A DNA stretch of 64,000 nucleotides from Amnibacterium kyonggiense (GTDB lineage: Bacteria; Actinomycetota; Actinomycetes; Actinomycetales; Microbacteriaceae). Positions 59,292 through 64,000 of the stretch are shown here, piece after piece. A program made the position numbers and the translations under genes. The DNA lies in the NCBI RefSeq assembly GCF_004364555.1, contig NZ_SOAM01000001.1:1550001-1614000 (forward strand), written 5' to 3'. Each line of letters starts with the position of its first letter. The stretch's first letter is position 1. The notes under the pieces were generated by a model, which was given only the letters and a program-made list of their open reading frames with translations, had not been told where the DNA came from and ran no database searches.

Positions 59292-60896
59292 TCAGAAGCG
59301 GTGCTCGTCGCGGAGGCGACGAGGGCGGTGGTCGGGGTCGACGACGGTGCGGTACGCGGGGTCGGCCCAGAGTCGCTGCAGGCGGGTGATCGGCTCGGTC
59401 CGATGCCGCCGGATCTGCCCGGCCGGGCGCGGACCCTCGCGGTCGGCGGCGTACCAGTCGTCGAGCGCTTGCGCAGTCCGCGACCAGAGGTCCGGGCCGT
59501 CCTCGAGGCGCTGGAGCCGCGGGTCGTCGGCCTGCAGGCCGAGGTGCTCGGCCCACAGCGTCCGGCGGAGGTCCCGGGCGAGGCGCCGGGGCGAGTCGGC
59601 CGCGGGTTCCTCGTCGCCGTCCGCCGCGGTCGCGTCCAGGACCGCGCAGGTCAGTTCGCTGTCGGTCGCCCACGACCGCCGGTTGAAGTTGTCGGATCCG
59701 ACCGTGAACCACACGTCGTCGACGACGCAGACCTTCGCGTGCACGTAGATCGGCGTCCCGTGCCGGTTCTCGAGGTCGAAGACCTGGACGCGGCCCGGTG
59801 CCGCACGGCGCAGGCGGTTGATCGCGCGGATCTGCCCGATGCGACTCGGCGGCCCGGAGACCGATCCGTCGGAGCTCGGGTACCGCGGCACGACCGCGAT
59901 CAGCTGCAGCCGCGGGTTGCGTCGCATCGCGTCCGCGATGCCGTCGGCGACCTCCAGCGACCACAGGTACTGGTCCTCGATGTAGATGAGGTGCTGCGCG
60001 CGGGCGAACGCTTTCGCGTAGGCGCGGGCGACGGTCCGCTCGCCGTCCGGCGCGAACGGGAACGGCGGCCGCTTCGCGGTGTAGGTCCGCAGCAGCTGCA
60101 CGGCGTGCGGACCGGCGGGCGCGGGGGCCGGCGCCGCCTCCGGCAGCGGCTTCGGGTGCCTCGGCATGCGCGCCAGGCGCTGCAGGACCATCCGGAGCGG
60201 CGTGCGTCGGTCGAGCGGGTGCGGATCGTTCCAGCGCTCCGCGAACACGTCGAGCAGGTCGGTCACCACCGGTCCGCGGAGCTCCAGCGCCGCGTCGTGC
60301 CACGGCGGCCGCGGCCCGTACCGCTCGTCCAGCCGCACCGCCTGCGGATCGCCCTCGTGCTCGGCGTCGTCGCGGCGGCTGTGGGAGAGGTCGATGCCGC
60401 CGACGAACGCGACGTCCCGGCTCGAATCGTCGCGGCGGCGGACGACGAACAGCTTCTGGTGGTGCGAGCCGAACAGCGGCACGCGCTGATCGAGGAGGAC
60501 CTCCCCGCCCGCCTCGTTGATCTCGCGGCCGAGGAGCGCGTTCGACCGGCCGCTGATCGAGCCCGAGACCTTCTCGCCGTGCGAGCGCCAGACGAGCCCC
60601 CGCACCTCGATGCCGCGCCGCGCGAGGTCGGCGAGCAGCTCACCGACCGACGGCCCGTCCGGCAGGAGTCGCTCGTCGGCGTCACCGCGCCAGTCGGTGA
60701 ACCAGACCCGGTCCCCGGCGTCGAGGTCGGACAGCTCGGCGTGGAGCCGCGCGAAGTACACCGCGCCGTGGATCAGCGGTCGCACGAGGTTCCCCTCCGA
60801 CCACGTGGCGATGCCCACCTCCTCCACCGACGCGCTCGTGTCGTTGCCGCGCTCCCGCCGCGTGAGGAACCACGGCTCGAGGCGGCTGCTGCTCAT
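59292..60896 (-). CDS. Phospholipase D-like protein
   Basis: 534 residues with two HKD motifs: HHQKLFVVRRRDDSSRDVAFVGG near residue 145 and HAKVCVVDDVWFTVGSDNFNRRS near residue 395 (HxKxxxxD...GSxN). Other PLD-family parts are GGIDLSHSR, WHDAALELRGPVV and IYIEDQYLW. No signal peptide, so it is cytoplasmic or peripheral. It cleaves phospholipids or transfers phosphatidyl groups. The ATG at 60896 follows from family similarity. Its promoter region is shared with the ArsR gene and its operator. Confidence 0.9.
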   Translation of the reverse strand: MSSSRLEPWFLTRRERGNDTSASVEEVGIATWSEGNLVRPLIHGAVYFARLHAELSDLDAGDRVWFTDWRGDADERLLPDGPSVGELLADLARRGIEVRGLVWRSHGEKVSGSISGRSNALLGREINEAGGEVLLDQRVPLFGSHHQKLFVVRRRDDSSRDVAFVGGIDLSHSRRDDAEHEGDPQAVRLDERYGPRPPWHDAALELRGPVVTDLLDVFAERWNDPHPLDRRTPLRMVLQRLARMPRHPKPLPEAAPAPAPAGPHAVQLLRTYTAKRPPFPFAPDGERTVARAYAKAFARAQHLIYIEDQYLWSLEVADGIADAMRRNPRLQLIAVVPRYPSSDGSVSGPPSRIGQIRAINRLRRAAPGRVQVFDLENRHGTPIYVHAKVCVVDDVWFTVGSDNFNRRSWATDSELTCAVLDATAADGDEEPAADSPRRLARDLRRTLWAEHLGLQADDPRLQRLEDGPDLWSRTAQALDDWYAADREGPRPAGQIRRHRTEPITRLQRLWADPAYRTVVDPDHRPRRLRDEHRF

Positions 60897-60962
60897 GGGT
60901 GCACTCTCCCGTACTCCGCGCGCACCCGCACTGGGAGCGGGCTCACGGGAACCTTGCTTCGT

Positions 60963-60982
60963 ATCTAGCAAAATTGCTAGAT
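60963..60982. promoter_or_regulatory. ArsR-type operator palindrome
   Basis: Perfect nine-base arms ATCTAGCAA and TTGCTAGAT around an AA centre, flanked by TTCG and CGAA. It lies 7 bases before the ArsR-family ATG and 66 bases before the divergent phospholipase D-like gene. Its AT-richness stands out in this GC-rich window. Confidence 0.75.
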
Positions 60983-60989
60983 TGCGAAT

Positions 60990-61328
60990 ATGGCAGACAG
61001 TGTCAGCGACATCTTCGACGCACTCGCGCACCCGACGAGGCGCCAGATCCTGCAGGACCTGAAGGACGGCGAGCTGGCGGCCGGCGCGATCGCGGCCCGC
61101 TTCAACACCTCCGGACCGACCGTCTCGCGCCACCTCGGCGTCTTGCGGGCGGCCGGACTCGTGACCGAACGGCGGGACGGGAACCGGATCCTCTACTCGC
61201 TGGTCGGCGAGCGGCTCGCGCTCTCGGTCGGCGACTTCCTCTCGACGGTCTGCCCCGAGCAGATCGTCCTCCGTCAGGTCCGCAAGCGGTCCACGCCCTC
61301 CCGCTCGACCGGTGAGGTGACGGCGTGA
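60990..61328 (+). CDS. ArsR-family transcriptional regulator
   Basis: 112-residue winged-helix repressor (DIFDALAHPTRRQILQDLKDGELAAGAIAARFNTSGPTVSRHLGVLRAAGLV, then RRDGNRILYSL). Metal-ligand cysteines in helix 3 (ELCVC) are missing, so it belongs to the non-metal YczG/SdpR-like branch. The palindrome at 60963 is its probable autoregulatory operator. It overlaps the DUF2071 gene by four bases (GTGA), which implies that it controls that gene and perhaps the divergent phospholipase gene. Confidence 0.87.
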   Translation: MADSVSDIFDALAHPTRRQILQDLKDGELAAGAIAARFNTSGPTVSRHLGVLRAAGLVTERRDGNRILYSLVGERLALSVGDFLSTVCPEQIVLRQVRKRSTPSRSTGEVTA

Positions 61329-62056
61329 TCGCCATGTCGACCCTGCGCGCCCAGGTGCGTCTTCGGCTCCTCATCACCTACCGGGTCGACCCGGAGGTCG
61401 CGCGGAGCCTCGTCCCCGAACCGTTCCGGCCGCAGGTGGTCGACGGCAGCGCGGTGGCCGGCGTCTGCATGATCGGTCTGCGGTCGATCCGGCCGGGCTG
61501 GCTCCGTCCTCGAATCGGGTTCCGTTCCGAGAACGTGGCGCATCGCGTCGCCGTGGAGTGGGACGAGCGCGGCGAGACGAGGTCGGGCGTCTACATCCTC
61601 GAGCGGCACAGCTCGTCGATCCTCCCCGTCCTGACCGGCGGGCGCCTCTTCCCCGGAGTGCAGAGGCGCGGACGCGTCGACCTCGATGAGACCTCGACCC
61701 GGTTCAGGGTCCGGATGACCGCGCCCGGCACACGGGTCGCCGTGGACGTCGAGCTCGGAGGAGCGTGGACGAGCACGCTGTTCCCCACGGTCGAGGCGGC
61801 GTCGCAGTTCTACGAGCAGGGATCGGTCGGGTGGTCACCGGATCGGCACGGGCACGGCGCGGAACCGCTGCAGCTGACCTCGCCGGACTGGGCCGTCGAG
61901 CCCGCGCACGCGATCTCCGTCAGATCCTCGTTCTTCGAGGCGCTTCCTGCCGGCTCCGCCGTCCTGGACAGCGTCGTCGCCATGCGCGACCTCCCGTTCT
62001 TCTGGGACACCCCGACGATCACGCCCGAGCGAGTCGCGCAGCCGCACCACATCTGA
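61325..62056 (+). CDS. DUF2071 (YqjF-like) family protein
   Basis: 243 residues of the acetoacetate-decarboxylase-like fold. Segments: RLRLLITYRVDPEVARSLVPEPFRPQVVDGSAVAGVCMIGLRSIRP near the start, ENVAHRVAVEW, GVYILERHSSSILPVLTGGRLFPG, and SVRSSFFE. The catalytic Lys of acetoacetate decarboxylase cannot be identified, so enzymatic activity is uncertain. GTG overlaps the ArsR stop codon. Convergent with the flotillin gene. Confidence 0.78.
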   Translation: MIAMSTLRAQVRLRLLITYRVDPEVARSLVPEPFRPQVVDGSAVAGVCMIGLRSIRPGWLRPRIGFRSENVAHRVAVEWDERGETRSGVYILERHSSSILPVLTGGRLFPGVQRRGRVDLDETSTRFRVRMTAPGTRVAVDVELGGAWTSTLFPTVEAASQFYEQGSVGWSPDRHGHGAEPLQLTSPDWAVEPAHAISVRSSFFEALPAGSAVLDSVVAMRDLPFFWDTPTITPERVAQPHHI

Positions 62057-62084
62057 CCGCGGAGCGCCTCGGCCCGGTACCCGG

Positions 62085-63482
62085 CTACTCGCCCGAGCCG
62101 TCCGCCGTCGCGTGCTGGCCGCGGCGGGCGAGGTGCTCACCTGCGGCGGCTCCCGCCGCAGCGCCGGACACGTGGCCGTTCACGATCTCCGCGATGTCGA
62201 TGCCGACGAGGTCCTTGATCAGCTTCGTCGAGGTCGCGAGCTGGCCGGCGACGCTCTGCCCGAGCTGCCCGGTGGGGTCGCCGTCCGTCGACACGATCGT
62301 GAGCGCACCGATCCCGGACAGCGGTCCGGCCGCGGCGCGGACGATCTCCGGCAGCTGCTCGATCAGCTGCTGCCGCAGCAGCTCGGCCGCGCGCTCCTGC
62401 AGCGCCTCGGCCTGCGCACGGCTGGCCTCCGCCTGCGCGGCGCCGGTCGCGCGGATGCGATCCGCCTCCGCCTCGCCCTCGGCACGGACCGCTTCGGCCG
62501 CCGCGATGCGGCGGTTCCGCTCGGCCTGCGCCTCGGCCTGGCTGCGGGTGGCGACCGCGTACGCATCGGCATCCGCGACGGCCCGCACCTCCGCGTCCAG
62601 CTCCTGCCGTCGGAGGCCGACCCGCTTGCCGGCGGTCACCTCCTGCTGCGACACGACCTCCTGCTGCGCGATCGCCTCGGCGAGCGGAGCGGCGGCAGCG
62701 GCCTCCGCGCCGGCCCGGTCGGTCTCCTTCCGGATCTCCGCGCGGCGGAGGTCGAGCTTGCGCTGCTGCTCGGCGACCGCCTGGTCGGCGCTGATCCGCG
62801 CCTCCTCCGACGCCTGGCGCGCTACGGACTCGGCGATCTCGGCGACCTGCTTCACCCGGGCCGCTTCGCCGCGGCCGAGGTCGCGGATGTAGCCGTTGTC
62901 GTCGTCGATCTCCTTGATCTGCAGGGTGTCGATCTGCAGGCCCTGCACGTCGAGCGACTCCCGCACCGCCTCGAGCACCTGGCCCTGCAGCGCCTGCCGG
63001 TTCGTGATGATCTCGGTGACCGTCAGCTGGCCGACGATCGAGCGGACGGACCCGGAGAGCACCTCCTCGGTGGAGGACTCGATCTGGTCCTGCTGGTTGA
63101 GGAACCGCTGCGCGGCCGCGCGGACCATCTGCTCCGATCCGCCGACCTTCACCACGGCGACGGCGTTCACCTTGATCGTGATCGCGTCCCGCGTCTGCGC
63201 GGTCGCCTGCACGTTCAGCTGCCGGCTGCGGAGGCTCAGCTTGAAGTGCGCCTCCACGATCGGCTTGACGAAGACGCGCGACCCGAACACCACGCGCTGG
63301 CCCGCGTTCTCGTCCGACTCCTCGCCGGTGCGTGCACCGCGCTGACGGGAGGTGACGATGATCGCCTCGTCCGGCTTCGCGACCTTGATGCCGCGGAGCA
63401 GGGTGATCACCACGATCAGCAGGATCAGCGCGACGATGACGACGACGACGGCGATGGACGCGATTCCGGTGATCACGGGCAC
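62085..63482 (-). CDS. Flotillin-like SPFH/band 7 protein
   Basis: 465 residues. One N-terminal membrane helix (VVVVIVALILLIVVITLL) and the SPFH domain (residues about 35-210; PDEAIIVTSRQRG, RDAITIKVNAVAVVKVGG, SVRSIVGQLTVTEIITNR) are followed by a long Ala/Glu/Gln coiled coil (210-370; many EAxAxAxRxRxAAAEA units) and a Gly/Ala tail. It builds membrane microdomains, like YuaG/FloT. GTG at 63482; a second GTG at 63476 is possible, because CATAAT sits directly before the first. No NfeD partner gene is next to it. Confidence 0.9.
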   Translation of the reverse strand: MPVITGIASIAVVVVIVALILLIVVITLLRGIKVAKPDEAIIVTSRQRGARTGEESDENAGQRVVFGSRVFVKPIVEAHFKLSLRSRQLNVQATAQTRDAITIKVNAVAVVKVGGSEQMVRAAAQRFLNQQDQIESSTEEVLSGSVRSIVGQLTVTEIITNRQALQGQVLEAVRESLDVQGLQIDTLQIKEIDDDNGYIRDLGRGEAARVKQVAEIAESVARQASEEARISADQAVAEQQRKLDLRRAEIRKETDRAGAEAAAAAPLAEAIAQQEVVSQQEVTAGKRVGLRRQELDAEVRAVADADAYAVATRSQAEAQAERNRRIAAAEAVRAEGEAEADRIRATGAAQAEASRAQAEALQERAAELLRQQLIEQLPEIVRAAAGPLSGIGALTIVSTDGDPTGQLGQSVAGQLATSTKLIKDLVGIDIAEIVNGHVSGAAAGAAAGEHLARRGQHATADGSGE

Positions 63483-63519
63483 ATTATGGCGGAACGGGTC
63501 GGTTCGCGAACCAATCGTC
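63483..63519 (-). promoter_or_regulatory. Possible flotillin promoter with palindrome
   Basis: CATAAT (minus strand, 63488-63483) is a good -10 element directly before the flotillin start. A perfect 12-base palindrome GGTTCGCGAACC (63501-63512) overlaps the spacer/-35 region and could be an operator. It lies in the 154-base gap divergent from the sigma factor gene. Confidence 0.4.
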
Positions 63520-63636
63520 CGGCAGTGCCCCCCTCTCGACCACGCACGTCGACGAGCTCATGGCACAGTCCTGCGGGTTCGCCCCGAGTCCGTCACACTC
63601 GCGGCGGTGCGGACATGACAGGGTGTGCTGCCTGTG

Positions 63637-64000
63637 ATGGATGACGAGACCGCGTTGTGGTCCGCCGCCCTGGCCCGTGACGAACGGGCGTTCGGGATCC
63701 TCTTCGATCGGCATCGCGATCGCGTGTTCCGGCACGCGCTGCGCCTGGTCGATCACCGCTCGGAGGCGGAGGACGTCGCGGCTGCAGCGTTCTTCGAGCT
63801 CTGGCGGCGGTGCGAAGCGGTCCGGATCGTCGAGGGTTCGGTGCTGCCAAGGCTGCTGGTGACCGCCACGAACCTGTGCCGGAACGTCGCGCGCGGCACG
63901 CGCCGGTACCGCGCGATGCTGTCCGGCTTCCCTCGCGGGGAGGACGGGATCGATCCCGCGGTCGTCGCGGGCGACCGGGTGGACCGCGCGCAGGAGGCGG
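63637..64000 (+). CDS. RNA polymerase sigma-70 family (ECF-type) factor, 3' partial
   Basis: The reading frame runs off the right edge; 121 residues are visible. LWSAALARDERAFGILFDRHRDRVFRHALRLV is sigma region 2.1, and SEAEDVAAAAFFELWRRCEAV is region 2.2-2.4 with the usual D-V-x-A-x-F-x-x-x-W core. LLVTATNLCRNVARGTRRYR follows. Region 4 lies beyond the window. ATG 63637 gives MDDETALWSAAL; GTGs at 63634 and 63625 are alternatives. Divergent from the flotillin gene. Confidence 0.85.
   Translation, partial: MDDETALWSAALARDERAFGILFDRHRDRVFRHALRLVDHRSEAEDVAAAAFFELWRRCEAVRIVEGSVLPRLLVTATNLCRNVARGTRRYRAMLSGFPRGEDGIDPAVVAGDRVDRAQEA

Overview
The window is GC-rich and densely packed actinobacterial DNA. 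There is no gene-free gap over 300 bases, GTG starts are common, and stop/start overlaps of the ATGA or GTGA type couple many genes. The gene set (class F sortase next to a DUF4397 protein, SipW with alternate-signal-peptide and choice-of-anchor G proteins, DUF222-HNH endonuclease, DUF3097, DUF3072, a KmtR-like sensor) points to Actinomycetota, most likely family Microbacteriaceae. I cannot fix the genus. It looks like ordinary chromosome: no phage, plasmid or transposase genes and no CRISPR array were seen.

Layout. 1-2.0 kb: NCS1 nucleobase permease (cut at the left edge) with a fungal-type cytosine deaminase. 2.0-7.6 kb: small enzymes and hypotheticals (uronate dehydrogenase-like protein, DUF72, DUF3097, YfcE-like phosphoesterase, DUF3072, MpaB-type oxygenase, OsmC). 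7.6-10.9 kb: CorA and a type III polyketide synthase/isoprenylcysteine methyltransferase/GNAT operon. 11-14.2 kb: DNA polymerase IV and a large membrane protein. 14.2-15.8 kb: DUF4397 protein and class F sortase. 15.8-18.4 kb: FAD oxidoreductase and MFS exporter. 18.5-24.8 kb: treX-treY-treZ, making trehalose from glycogen. 24.9-26.7 kb: GerW-like protein and a membrane molybdopterin oxidoreductase. 26.8-29.8 kb: TPP riboswitch with the ykoEDC thiamine-precursor ECF transporter. 29.8-35.4 kb: metallopeptidase, azoreductase, tRNA-His, oligoribonuclease, DUF2090, aldo/keto reductase, SplB-like radical SAM protein. 35.4-38.4 kb: SipW secretion cassette. 38.5-41.4 kb: adenosine deaminase-like protein and CocE/NonD hydrolase. 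41.5-48.5 kb: envelope and signalling block (FliF-C-like protein, DUF2127-response regulator-histidine kinase, ZIP transporter, PAP2, COG4705 protein with an orphan regulator, DedA). 48.6-50.2 kb: HNH endonuclease gene bracketed by inverted repeats. 50.2-55.6 kb: extracytoplasmic flavin electron-transfer operon (ApbE, flavocytochrome-like reductase, FMN-binding protein) divergent from a third two-component system. 55.7-64 kb: aminopeptidase-like hydrolase, KmtR-CDF metal efflux, two small proteins, phospholipase D-like protein, ArsR-DUF2071, flotillin, and a sigma factor cut at the right edge.

Three non-coding patterns stand out. First, a roughly 33-base imperfect palindrome occurs five times between genes, including an inverted doublet and an inverted pair flanking the HNH gene. 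Second, a 17-base promoter motif lies exactly 24 bases before the start codons of three envelope/signalling transcription units. Third, a 30-base motif is shared by the promoter regions of the third two-component operon and the membrane-protein gene that follows it.
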